From the NCBI GenBank assembly GCA_947647645.1, contig CANSLE010000039.1, positions 1 to 13,260 of the forward strand: a stretch of DNA of 13,260 nucleotides. Direction: 5' to 3'. Positions within the stretch are counted from its first letter, which is position 1. Every line of letters starts with the position of its first letter. Position numbers and translations under genes: made by a program. Source of the stretch: an uncultured Microbacterium sp. GTDB lineage: Bacteria > Actinomycetota > Actinomycetes > Actinomycetales > Microbacteriaceae. The notes under the pieces were generated by a model. The model was not told the DNA's origin and made no database searches. It saw only the letters and a list, made by a program, of their open reading frames with translations. Below are positions 1-7,135 of the stretch, one piece after another.

Positions 1-54
1 ACTCCGACCCGCGGAACGGTCACGATCCTGCATTCAATGCAATAGCGCGTCGAA

Positions 55-663
55 GTGACGATCACCGGCGCCCGTGCAGCCACCGGGTACGGCGAGCACG
101 TCGCCGTCGAGCTTGCCTCCGATCTGGCAAGTACCGAGCGGATCGTCGTCGCCGGCCGTGCCTATGGCATCGACAGGGCCGCCCATAGCGCTGCCTTGGC
201 TGCGGGAGGGCAGACGATCGCGGTGCTCACCGGCGGCCTGGACCGTCTCTACCCGGCAGGCAATCACGAGCTGTTGGAACGCATCGGGGACGTTGGTCTG
301 CTCGTCAGCGAGATGGCCCCCGGTGCCGCGCCGACCAAGTGGCGCTTTCTCGCCCGCAACCGAATCCTGGGCGCTATCTCGGGCGCGACCGTGATCGTGG
401 AGGCCGGCTACCGATCGGGCTCGCTCAACGTCGCCGCCCGCGCCGCCCAGATCGGCCGCCCGGTCGGCGCGGTCCCCGGCCCAGTAACCAGCGCCGCGAG
501 CTCGGGCACTCACCGACTGCTCCGCGAAGGCATCGCCTCCATCATCACCGATGCCGGCGATGTCAACACCCTCACCCGCCCGCCCGCCGCAGCCAACGGG
601 CGAGCGGTTGAGCATGAGGCCGGGGTTGGCCGTTCCGCGCGTCGTCCAGGACGTTCCTTGTAG
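55..663 (+). CDS. dprA: DprA/Smf-like DNA-processing protein, 5' part interrupted
   Basis: DprA binds single-stranded DNA and loads RecA during uptake of DNA; copies on mobile elements probably protect or process incoming DNA. The 202 residues cover most of the Rossmann-like core: TGARAATGYGEH at the N-terminus, GRAYGIDRAAH, TIAVLTGGLDRLYPAGN, LLVSEMAPG, FLARNRILGAISGATVIVEA with the RSGSLN loop, and PGPVTSAASSGTHRLLREG. Chromosomal DprA is usually about 300-380 residues, with an N-terminal SAM-like and a C-terminal winged-helix domain; neither is visible, and the tail after the core is low-complexity. The GTG start at 55 has no clear Shine-Dalgarno, and the same frame stays readable as DprA-like sequence upstream of a TAG at 43-45. 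It may therefore be a pseudogene or a 5'-truncated gene. The family call is firm; whether it is functional is doubtful. Confidence 0.8.
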   Translation: MTITGARAATGYGEHVAVELASDLASTERIVVAGRAYGIDRAAHSAALAAGGQTIAVLTGGLDRLYPAGNHELLERIGDVGLLVSEMAPGAAPTKWRFLARNRILGAISGATVIVEAGYRSGSLNVAARAAQIGRPVGAVPGPVTSAASSGTHRLLREGIASIITDAGDVNTLTRPPAAANGRAVEHEAGVGRSARRPGRSL

Positions 664-732
664 TTGCGTCGGCTCCGCGGCGCGTGTCCGTAAGTCTCGG
701 GCGATGTCCTCGCGCATCCCTACGCTTGGAAC

Positions 733-1986
733 ATGACCTTCACCGCACTACATCGCGCCCTCGGGATCGCACCGGGGCCGTTGACCGATGAACTGCTCGA
801 TGCTGCGGTGAGTGGCGGGGTCGTGGAGGCGAACGACTTGGATTGGAAGTCTGAGCTGCCGCCGGCGAAGGGGCTGCCGCAGACGGACTTCCCCAAGGAT
901 GTCGCCGCGATGGCGAACAGCGGCGGCGGAGTCATCGTCTTCGGCGTGCGAGAGTCGCAGAAGGCCGCGACGGAGCGAGTCGATGTCGGCGAGTTCGATG
1001 AGGTGCACGAGCGGTCGCTACGCAGCGCCGCGATCACCGCCATCTCCCCGCCGGTGTTCGGGCTGAACGTGCATCGACTCGGCAATGAGGGCAAACGCGC
1101 CGTCGTGGTTGAGATCCCGTCAAGCGTCGACGGCCCGCATCTGATCTACAGGAACGACTACTTCGGTGCGCCCGTGCGCAACGACTCGGACACCGTGTGG
1201 ATGAAGGAGCGGCAGATCGAGGCGATGTATCGAGCGCGGTTCGATGAGCGACGCCACGCCACCGAGGCACTGGACAATCTGTTCGCCGAAGCCGCGGGCG
1301 GGCGCAACTCGGGCGAGCGCGCCTGGCTGATCGCTGTCGCCCATCCCCGTGTTCCCCGATTCCGGGATCGGCTGACTCGGGACGAGGCCCGTGATGTGCT
1401 GTCCAAGACCGAGGGACTAGCCCTGACCTACGCAGGCCGAGGTGGAGTTCATCCGCTGGAGAGCGTCGACAGGCACAACCCTCGACCTGGCCTGCGGCGC
1501 TGGGTCGCGGTCAACACCGCGACAGGCGAGCGGTCAACGTGGAGAGAATCGTGGATGAGCATTCACCACGATGGCTCAGTCACCCTCGCGACAGCGGTAG
1601 GCGGGCATCGCATGAGCAGCGACAGCTACTTCGAGGGCTCGCAGGTTCAGTCGGCCGGCCTCGAATGCGGCATCGCGGACTTCATGGGACTCCTCCGCGC
1701 CACCGCCGAGGCGACCGACAACGACGAGTACGACGTGCGTATCGGGATCGAGTGGACCGGCGAGCAACCGCTGACCATCCTGACCACCGACAACTTCGGT
1801 CAGACCTTCGATGGAGTCTCCACCCCGCTGCACCACTACACCCCGGTCGAGACCACCGTGAACGCAGTTGAGCCCGCCTTGGACTACTACTGGCACGTCC
1901 ACGACCTCGCCCAAGACTGCGTGAACCAGGGCGGCGTCTCGAACGTGCAGATGATCCAGCCCCCGGAGCGGACTGACCAGCAGTAG
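733..1986 (+). CDS. AlbA_2/Schlafen-type DNA-binding domain protein
   Basis: The protein has 417 residues. The first about 170 match the AlbA_2 (Schlafen-like, 'divergent AAA') fold: EANDLDWKSELP (32-43) stands for the conserved E..EFK entry, KDVAAMANSGGGVIVFGV (55-72) is the hallmark glycine loop, and the domain closes with the Y-R-N-D...VR..SDT..M...QIEAMYRARF pattern (about 139-170). Such proteins bind DNA or RNA and occur as regulators or defence-linked proteins in actinobacterial chromosomes and mobile elements. The remaining about 245 residues have no motif I recognise; they are Trp- and acid-rich and lack membrane segments. The ATG at 733 has only weak complementarity upstream (a TTGGA just before it), so a leaderless or weak start is possible. 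The gene converges on the relaxase gene with 15 bases between the stop codons; a 5-bp GCCGT/ACGGC hairpin (1996-2014) is the only terminator-like element there. The molecular role is not known. Confidence 0.82.
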   Translation: MTFTALHRALGIAPGPLTDELLDAAVSGGVVEANDLDWKSELPPAKGLPQTDFPKDVAAMANSGGGVIVFGVRESQKAATERVDVGEFDEVHERSLRSAAITAISPPVFGLNVHRLGNEGKRAVVVEIPSSVDGPHLIYRNDYFGAPVRNDSDTVWMKERQIEAMYRARFDERRHATEALDNLFAEAAGGRNSGERAWLIAVAHPRVPRFRDRLTRDEARDVLSKTEGLALTYAGRGGVHPLESVDRHNPRPGLRRWVAVNTATGERSTWRESWMSIHHDGSVTLATAVGGHRMSSDSYFEGSQVQSAGLECGIADFMGLLRATAEATDNDEYDVRIGIEWTGEQPLTILTTDNFGQTFDGVSTPLHHYTPVETTVNAVEPALDYYWHVHDLAQDCVNQGGVSNVQMIQPPERTDQQ

Positions 1987-2001
1987 CCGCAGGCTGCCGT
2001 G

Positions 2002-5000
2002 CTACAGCGACGGCCCGACGCGCTGAGTCCCGGTGCGGCGCGGGCTTTCCTGCTCTCGCTGCTCGGCCTGGGTGAGGTTCTGTGCCCGGTCGAGCGCGGT
2101 GCGGGCGCGGGCGGCGTCGACTTTCTGAGCGTCGGCCTCGGCGGGTGTGCCAAGCGGGAGCGGGTCGGTGATCCCGTAGCGATCCCGATATGCCGCGATG
2201 GTGCGTGCGGCATGTCGCCACATTTGCGCTGCTCGTTCCTGCGTCGGTTGCTTCCCGAGCACCGCGATCCACTCCTGGCCATCGTTGACTGCGGTATCGA
2301 GGATCGCGTCTGCGCGGAGTTCGATGAGGTCGCGTCGCTCGGTGAGCGCCTGCCGCAGTTCGGGGCTCATAGTTCCGGTGGCTTCGGGGATGAGCCCGGC
2401 GATCAGGCGTGGGGTCTTGCGGGCGCGCCCGGAGCCTGCGGGTCGTTCGGTGGCTTTGGCGACGCGGTAGTAGAGGACGGCGGCGATGTCGTCGGCGTCG
2501 GTGAATCGTCGTGCTCGCACGAGGCGCGGGAGCAGCGTCTGGGTGTCGTGGTGGTTGGCCTCGGCTCGGCGCAGCTCGGCGGTCAGCGCGCCGAATGCCG
2601 GGGAGTTGATCGCGGCTTCTGCCTCCTCGTCAGTGAGGCCGGATGTGCGGACGAGGTTCGCCCAGCGGTCGCGTTGCGCGGCGGCGGCGATCGTCTCGTA
2701 CTCGGCGGCGAGCTGACCGATGTTCGCCCATGCTTCTTGCTCGGCGGTGATCGTCTCGTGGGCGGAGAGCTCGGCGCCGACGTGCTGCAGAACCCCGAAC
2801 AGCACGCTTCGCGCGGTGGCTTCGATGTTGTCTCCGGGGTGCGGACCCTCGTGTGAGTCGTCGGGCTTGTCGACGGCGACGTAGGCCATGTTCGCCTCAC
2901 GGCCGCGGGTGAGGGCGACGTACAGGTTCTCTCTCGTCATTGAGGCGTCGACCAGGACGTGCGCGGTGTCGGTGGTGATGCCCTGCGCGCGGAAGGAGGT
3001 GACCGCGTAGCCGAGGTCGAGGTGTTCGGCCACGTACCCGGCCGGGAGCACGACCGACCCGCCCCACCGCTTGCCTGCCCGGCGGAGTGTGAGGGAGCCG
3101 TCGTCGCGGACCTCGGCGACTGTCCACCTGTCGCCGTTGCGAACCCAGCCACGGCCAGCGCGCAGGCGTCGGTCGTTGTGCCGGGTGATGACCGAGTCCC
3201 CGACCGCGGCGCGGGTGCCGTCGTGCAGCTCGACCTCGCGCAGCGCGTTGACCGTGCCGTCGAGGATCAGGTCTGTGCGGGCGCGCTGGTTGAGCGCGAG
3301 GACGGATTCGTTCGAGTCGGTGACCAACACGGTCGCGTGTCCAGCGATCCAGTCGGCACGCCACGCGGCGTAGGCGGCGCCGATCATCGCCTCCGTCTCC
3401 CCGCCGATGATTCGGCCGTGCTTCATATAGGTGTCGATGACCTCGGTGCGCCCGTGACGCAGGCCGAGCGAGGCGGTCTTCTCCCACGGGTTCGTGAACC
3501 TGTGGACGTCGACCAGCTCCGGGGCGTCGTCCCGGTCGTGCACGAGCAGCGAGAAAGCCCCGCCGGCGTCGACCGACTGGAGCTGCGCGTAGTCGCCCAC
3601 CAGCAGCACCTTCGCCCCGGCCTCGGCTGCGAGGCTCGTGATGCGGTCGAGCGAGAGCGTGCCCGCGAGGGAGGCTTCATCGAGGATGACGAGCTGGCCG
3701 GTGAGGAACGTCTCGTCTGTGCGCTCGTGGGTGTCCCACCACTTCGCCGTGTTCTCGGTTTGGATGCCGAGGTCATCGGCGAGGACCTGCGCCGCGACCG
3801 CGGAGGGCGCGAGCCCGACCACCGAGCCGGGGCCGTGCTCTGCCTCCCACGCCCGGCGAAGCGCGTTCATCGCGGTCGTCTTACCCGCCCCGGCGGGACC
3901 CACGAGGACATCGACGACGCGGCCGGAGACGGCGACTTTCGCCAACGCAGCGGCCTGATCGTCACCGAGCATCTGTCCCTTCCGGTCGGGTCTGGCCGCG
4001 ATCCGTTCGACCGTCGCGAGCGGCACGGTCGGGCCGGTGCTGGTGCGGGCGCGCTCGAGGAGGCGGTCTTCGGCCGACAGCAGTACCTCGGAGGAGAACA
4101 CGGTCGAGTGCTTCGGCCGGAACACGCTCGTCCCGTCCGGCCGCTGGAACACCGCGGGGCTCGATGCGAGCTCGGGCGGCGTCAGCCGCGTGGACGCGGC
4201 CTCGGCCGCGTCCACGACCAGGCCGACGACGGCCTCCCGATCCTCGGTGGTCGCGAACCTGTAGCGCATCGTCTGCCGGGCCGCCTCAGCGGTGAGGTTC
4301 CACCGCCGCCAGGTCGAACGCTTCTCACCGACCGCCTCGACCACGCTTCCCCCGAGCGAGGCGATCACATCCAACGGCATGTCATCCGCTCGGAGCAGCA
4401 GAGGCTCCTCGTTCGCCGCAACCCCGCGCGCCCACGAGGTCGCATCCGATCCGAGGACGCGGTCGGCGCGCTGCCGCCACTCGGCGGTGAGGTCCGCGAG
4501 CGATCGGACTTCCTTCTCGGGTCGCGTGGTGAGGGTGGCTTGGGCGCGGAGCTTCATGATCGTCGCCGGAGCCGGTCGCCGACCGTGCTTGGTGACGTAC
4601 TGCTCGATGAGGCGGTCTGTCTCGACGTCGATGTGCCGCGACCTCGTGGAGAACTCAGCCAGCAGCTCCTCCGGCACCCCGGCGATCGCCCACGCCGGGT
4701 TCCGGTCGCGGCCCATATCCCGGGCCTCCCACTCGACCCCGAACATGCGGGTCAGGTGGTCGGCGAACACCGCCTCGTGCAGCTCCGACAAGGCGACGGT
4801 CGCTGCGTGCATCGGCCGCCCATCCAACGAGCGCCACTTGCCGTCGAGGACGGTCTGCACCTTGTTCGAGATGACAACATGCGTGTGCAAGTGCGGATCG
4901 CCCGCCCGGCTGTCGTAGTGGTCGTACCCGGTTGCGATCAGCCCGTGAACGTCTACCTGCGCAACCGCGCCGTTGCGCCCGGTTGCGCCCGTGCGGGTGA

Positions 5001-5559
5001 CTGCAACCTCCCGCTCCATGAACGCAACCACCTCCGCAACCGCCGCATGATGCGCCTGTCCGATCAGAGATTGCGTGCCCGCGTCCGCAACCGCCCACAG
5101 CACCGAGGCGGACTTCGGGATGGAGAAGGTGAAGTCGTATCCCGCAACCGCCCGCCGCGTGCCGCGCTCGGCCTCCTCGGCCTCGATCGCGGCGACCGCC
5201 TCCGCCCGCGAGACCGGCCCCAGAGCAGGGTCAAGGTCCGCGACGCGCTCCGCGACCCGCTCCGCGACCGGCTGGTACGCGGGGTAGGCACGGCCCAACG
5301 GCTTGCCGGTGATCGGGTCGCGGCCCATGCCGACGAGGAGCTGGAGCTGGGCCTCGGAGACCTGATCACCTTCCACGATCTGGCAGCCGCCGAGGCGGGC
5401 GACGCCGGCACCGAGCCATCGGCCGGGCGGGGTGCCCTCGGCGTTGTAGTACCTCGTCAACGGCGTCGAGAGCGATCTGTCGCCGTCACCTGCGGCGACC
5501 GTGCGCAGCAGGTACTTGTAGCCATCGCCCGCCGACATGACGCGCATCGAAACCGTCAC
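2002..5559 (-). CDS. MobF-family conjugative relaxase-helicase (TrwC/TraA type)
   Basis: This is the enzyme that nicks oriT, becomes joined to the 5' end of the transferred strand through a tyrosine, and unwinds DNA for conjugative transfer. Its 1185 residues are full length for the family. The N-terminal TrwC relaxase domain (about 1-340) has tyrosines Y14/Y16 and the pair Y37/Y38 as nucleophile candidates, and the three-histidine metal site GDPHLHTHVV (H223, H225, H227). The SF1 helicase follows: Walker A GPAGAGKTT (554-562), Walker B LVILDEAS (623-630), VLLVGDYAQLQSVDAGG (651-667), FRAQGITTD (856-864) and ENLYVALTRGRE (877-888). The last about 285 residues are helical and charged, without a motif I recognise. 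The start is GTG at 5559, preceded by GGAGG with 7 bases of spacing; an ATG four codons in (5547) is a weaker choice. No coupling protein or type IV secretion gene is in the window, so they lie outside it or the element is only mobilizable. Confidence 0.95.
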   Translation of the reverse strand: MTVSMRVMSAGDGYKYLLRTVAAGDGDRSLSTPLTRYYNAEGTPPGRWLGAGVARLGGCQIVEGDQVSEAQLQLLVGMGRDPITGKPLGRAYPAYQPVAERVAERVADLDPALGPVSRAEAVAAIEAEEAERGTRRAVAGYDFTFSIPKSASVLWAVADAGTQSLIGQAHHAAVAEVVAFMEREVAVTRTGATGRNGAVAQVDVHGLIATGYDHYDSRAGDPHLHTHVVISNKVQTVLDGKWRSLDGRPMHAATVALSELHEAVFADHLTRMFGVEWEARDMGRDRNPAWAIAGVPEELLAEFSTRSRHIDVETDRLIEQYVTKHGRRPAPATIMKLRAQATLTTRPEKEVRSLADLTAEWRQRADRVLGSDATSWARGVAANEEPLLLRADDMPLDVIASLGGSVVEAVGEKRSTWRRWNLTAEAARQTMRYRFATTEDREAVVGLVVDAAEAASTRLTPPELASSPAVFQRPDGTSVFRPKHSTVFSSEVLLSAEDRLLERARTSTGPTVPLATVERIAARPDRKGQMLGDDQAAALAKVAVSGRVVDVLVGPAGAGKTTAMNALRRAWEAEHGPGSVVGLAPSAVAAQVLADDLGIQTENTAKWWDTHERTDETFLTGQLVILDEASLAGTLSLDRITSLAAEAGAKVLLVGDYAQLQSVDAGGAFSLLVHDRDDAPELVDVHRFTNPWEKTASLGLRHGRTEVIDTYMKHGRIIGGETEAMIGAAYAAWRADWIAGHATVLVTDSNESVLALNQRARTDLILDGTVNALREVELHDGTRAAVGDSVITRHNDRRLRAGRGWVRNGDRWTVAEVRDDGSLTLRRAGKRWGGSVVLPAGYVAEHLDLGYAVTSFRAQGITTDTAHVLVDASMTRENLYVALTRGREANMAYVAVDKPDDSHEGPHPGDNIEATARSVLFGVLQHVGAELSAHETITAEQEAWANIGQLAAEYETIAAAAQRDRWANLVRTSGLTDEEAEAAINSPAFGALTAELRRAEANHHDTQTLLPRLVRARRFTDADDIAAVLYYRVAKATERPAGSGRARKTPRLIAGLIPEATGTMSPELRQALTERRDLIELRADAILDTAVNDGQEWIAVLGKQPTQERAAQMWRHAARTIAAYRDRYGITDPLPLGTPAEADAQKVDAARARTALDRAQNLTQAEQREQESPRRTGTQRVGPSL

Positions 5560-5794
5560 CGTATTGCCTCCGCCCGCTCGTCGGAGAGGTGAGCGACCGC
5601 GCGCCCGAAGGGCGGGCGATCTGCAAGAGGCGTGGTGGCTCTGAAGACGAGTGGAGACGACGACTCCGGGCAGGGGTGACCTCGGCGCGCGCAGTCGGTC
5701 GCGGGAGATGCGCCGAGCACCTGGCAGGTGACCAGCCCGGCATCGAGTTCACGAGTGGACGACAGCCGGGGATCACCGATCCGCCGGAGTCCTC
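5560..5794. promoter_or_regulatory. Divergent intergenic region with inverted repeats (operator or oriT candidate)
   Basis: The gap between the start codons of the relaxase (leftward) and the methyltransferase (rightward) must hold both promoters. It has an 8-bp perfect inverted repeat, CTCGGCGC (5681-5688) and GCGCCGAG (5710-5717). Flanking GTG (5676-5678) and CAC (5718-5720) extend it if AC at 5679-5680 bulges. A short GC hairpin CGCCC-GAA-GGGCG lies at 5602-5614, and GGTGACC occurs twice (5675-5681 and 5727-5733). MobF oriT sites often sit beside the relaxase gene and contain inverted repeats, but I cannot identify a nic site. I could not assign clear -35/-10 boxes. Confidence 0.4.
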
Positions 5795-6883
5795 ATGCAC
5801 GAATCGAACGGAGAACACGACAACCGCCGTCTGCGGGTCGGGTCGCTGTTCTCCGGCTACGGCGGACTCGACCTCGCCGTCGAGCAGGTCTTCGACGCCC
5901 GCACGGTCTGGTTCTCAGAGATCAACGATCCCGTCGCCCGCGTCTTCGCCCACCACTGGCCCGACGCCCCGAACCTCGGAGATATCACCACGATCGACTG
6001 GAGCACCGTCGAGCCGGTCGACGTGCTCTGCGGAGGCTTCCCCTGCCAGGACGTCTCCACGGTCGGCAAGCGCGCCGGCCTCGCACCGGGCACCCGCTCG
6101 GGACTGTGGGCGCACATGGCGACTGCGGTCGAGGCGCTGCAACCCGAGTGGGTTGTCATCGAGAACGTTCGCGGGTTGCTCTCCGCGCCCGCAATCCGCC
6201 CCAGCCCGATAGGAGACGACGATGAACGACGCAACCCCGACACCGCAACCCCCGGTAGCGCAACGCTTCGCGGTGTGGAACCCGACCCGTGGGGTCTGGG
6301 AGACGAGCCAGCCCGACCTCTACGGGCACTTGGCGCCGTACTCGGAGACCTGGCCGACCTCCGGTACAACGCACGATGGATCGGCCTACCCGCTTCCGCG
6401 ATCGGCGCACCCCATCCCCGATTCCGCATCTTCATCCTCGCCCATCGCACTGTTCCGCACTCCTCTCGCCTCAGATTCGGCGCGGGGCGGAGAGAGCCTG
6501 GATCACGTGAAAGCCAGGCGCGGCACGATCGCGCTGAGCCATCAAGTGATCGACCTCGTGACGAAGCACGGACGCCAGCCCTCCGGGGACGCGACGTTCG
6601 CGCTGATCGGGGACTTCTTCGACGCTGGGGACGCTACGCCCCAGCCATCGCCCGGTGGGAACGCATCAGCGGTAGACCGGCTCCAGCCCCCGCAGTCCTA
6701 AACGAGGCCAAGGGGCCGAGACCGGCACCTGTCTTCGTGGAGTGGCTGATGGGGCTTCCGAAGGGTTGGGTCACCCTGCCAGAGATAGCCCTGTCCCATG
6801 CTCAGCAATTGACAGCCCTCGGCAATGGGGTGCTGCCCCTTCAGGCGCGTAGCGCGCTACTTGCGCTACTTCGCTACCAGTAA
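5795..6883 (+). CDS. C5 cytosine DNA methyltransferase
   Basis: It transfers a methyl group from S-adenosylmethionine to C5 of cytosine in DNA. The 362-residue protein has the motifs in order: I, RVGSLFSGYGGLDLA (14-28), the SAM loop; IV, VLCGGFPCQDVS (77-88) with catalytic C84; VI, VIENV (121-125); VIII, APHPRFRIFI (205-214) with the paired arginines R209 and R211; a motif IX-like FVEWLMGLPKGW (314-325); and X, ALGNGVLPLQA (341-351). Motif VIII to the conserved WGRYAPAIARWE (278-289) leaves only about 60 residues for target recognition, and these are Arg/Glu/Asp/Ser-rich. A GGAG at 5786-5789 sits 5 bases before the ATG. No restriction endonuclease partner is visible, so it looks like a solitary methyltransferase of a mobile element, plausibly shielding transferred DNA from host restriction (inference). 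Residues 143-303 are overlapped by an ORF in another frame (6222-6701). Confidence 0.93.
   Translation: MHESNGEHDNRRLRVGSLFSGYGGLDLAVEQVFDARTVWFSEINDPVARVFAHHWPDAPNLGDITTIDWSTVEPVDVLCGGFPCQDVSTVGKRAGLAPGTRSGLWAHMATAVEALQPEWVVIENVRGLLSAPAIRPSPIGDDDERRNPDTATPGSATLRGVEPDPWGLGDEPARPLRALGAVLGDLADLRYNARWIGLPASAIGAPHPRFRIFILAHRTVPHSSRLRFGAGRREPGSRESQARHDRAEPSSDRPRDEARTPALRGRDVRADRGLLRRWGRYAPAIARWERISGRPAPAPAVLNEAKGPRPAPVFVEWLMGLPKGWVTLPEIALSHAQQLTALGNGVLPLQARSALLALLRYQ
6222..6701 (+). CDS. Embedded overlapping ORF inside the methyltransferase gene
   Basis: This 159-residue ORF lies entirely within the methyltransferase gene, one base ahead of its frame. AGGAGA (6211-6216) precedes the ATG by 5 bases, which is an ideal Shine-Dalgarno. 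The product looks like real protein, not GC-rich shadow: FAVWNPTRGVWE (16-27), DLYG (32-35), PYSETWPTSGTTHDG (39-53), YPLP (56-59), RTPLASDSARGGE (79-91), TIALSHQVIDL (102-112) and LIGDFFDAGDATP (128-140). From memory, unnamed proteins combining a (S/F)SETWP-SGT/M-G-Y-LP block with one or more TP-x-x-x-D-x-x-GG blocks occur beside C5 methyltransferases in actinobacterial phages and integrative elements; I know no assigned function. By hand count, codons from 6447 to 6647 end in G or C about 79% of the time in this frame and only about 51% in the methyltransferase frame. It has no membrane segment or signal peptide. Confidence 0.68.
   Translation: MNDATPTPQPPVAQRFAVWNPTRGVWETSQPDLYGHLAPYSETWPTSGTTHDGSAYPLPRSAHPIPDSASSSSPIALFRTPLASDSARGGESLDHVKARRGTIALSHQVIDLVTKHGRQPSGDATFALIGDFFDAGDATPQPSPGGNASAVDRLQPPQS
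6849..6880. repeat. Palindrome and CGCTAC repeats at the methyltransferase 3' end
   Basis: GTAGCGCGCTAC (6849-6860) is a perfect 12-base palindrome. CGCTAC then recurs at 6864-6869 and 6873-6878, so GTAGCG at 6849 can also pair with the second CGCTAC over a 9-base loop. The repeats are inside the last codons of the methyltransferase (about SALLALLRYQ) and may simply reflect Leu/Ala codons; a terminator or a recombination site is also possible. No T-tract follows. Confidence 0.3.
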
Positions 6884-7135
6884 GTCAGCAATGTTGGTAT
6901 TCGGTCCCGGCGGACATCAGCCGAATGGACACCGTCATAGATGGCTAAGGCACAGTCCACCCGCCAGGCGATGAACGCGCTCCGGGGCGGCCTAAAGACG
7001 CTGTCCAGTTCCGAACCGACCATGCCCCGACCGCTCGCGCTCGCCCCGCTCGGCCGAGGACGTGGGCTTTGCCAGGCAGTCCGGAGAGAACGCCATCGGC
7101 AACTGTGCACAAGTCCTAGATGATCCTTTGGGCCG
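6884..7135. other. Intergenic stretch without a supported gene
   Basis: I find no convincing gene in these 252 bases. A 61-codon ORF at 6941-7123 starts with ATG but lacks a Shine-Dalgarno and becomes Arg/Pro-rich after about 25 residues. The right half, from about 7021, is the start of a diverged direct duplication that recurs upstream of the PAP2 gene from about 8097. The shared block includes GCTCGGCCGAGG and the GATCCTTTGG box (7122-7131; GATCCTTTGG again at 8196-8205), so it probably carries the ancestral promoter or leader. Confidence 0.5.

Noticed and set aside
34..717. 227-codon minus-strand frame opposite the DprA-like gene
   Set aside because: Glycine/Asp/Ala-rich composition opposite well-conserved DprA motifs marks it as a shadow, although its first 40 residues look less biased.
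2959..5592. 877-codon open frame on the plus strand
   Set aside because: It is exactly antisense to the MobF relaxase and its composition is Arg/Gly/Asp/Val-rich without domains. Long antisense frames are expected opposite GC3-rich genes.
5589..6212. 207-codon frame across the divergent gap into the methyltransferase
   Set aside because: It is Arg/Ser/Thr/Pro-rich, has no Shine-Dalgarno and no recognisable motif, and its downstream half is a methyltransferase shadow.
6941..7123. 61-codon ORF (MAKAQSTRQAMNALRGGL...)
   Set aside because: No Shine-Dalgarno, low-complexity Arg/Pro second half, and overlap with the duplicated non-coding leader; not supported as a gene.
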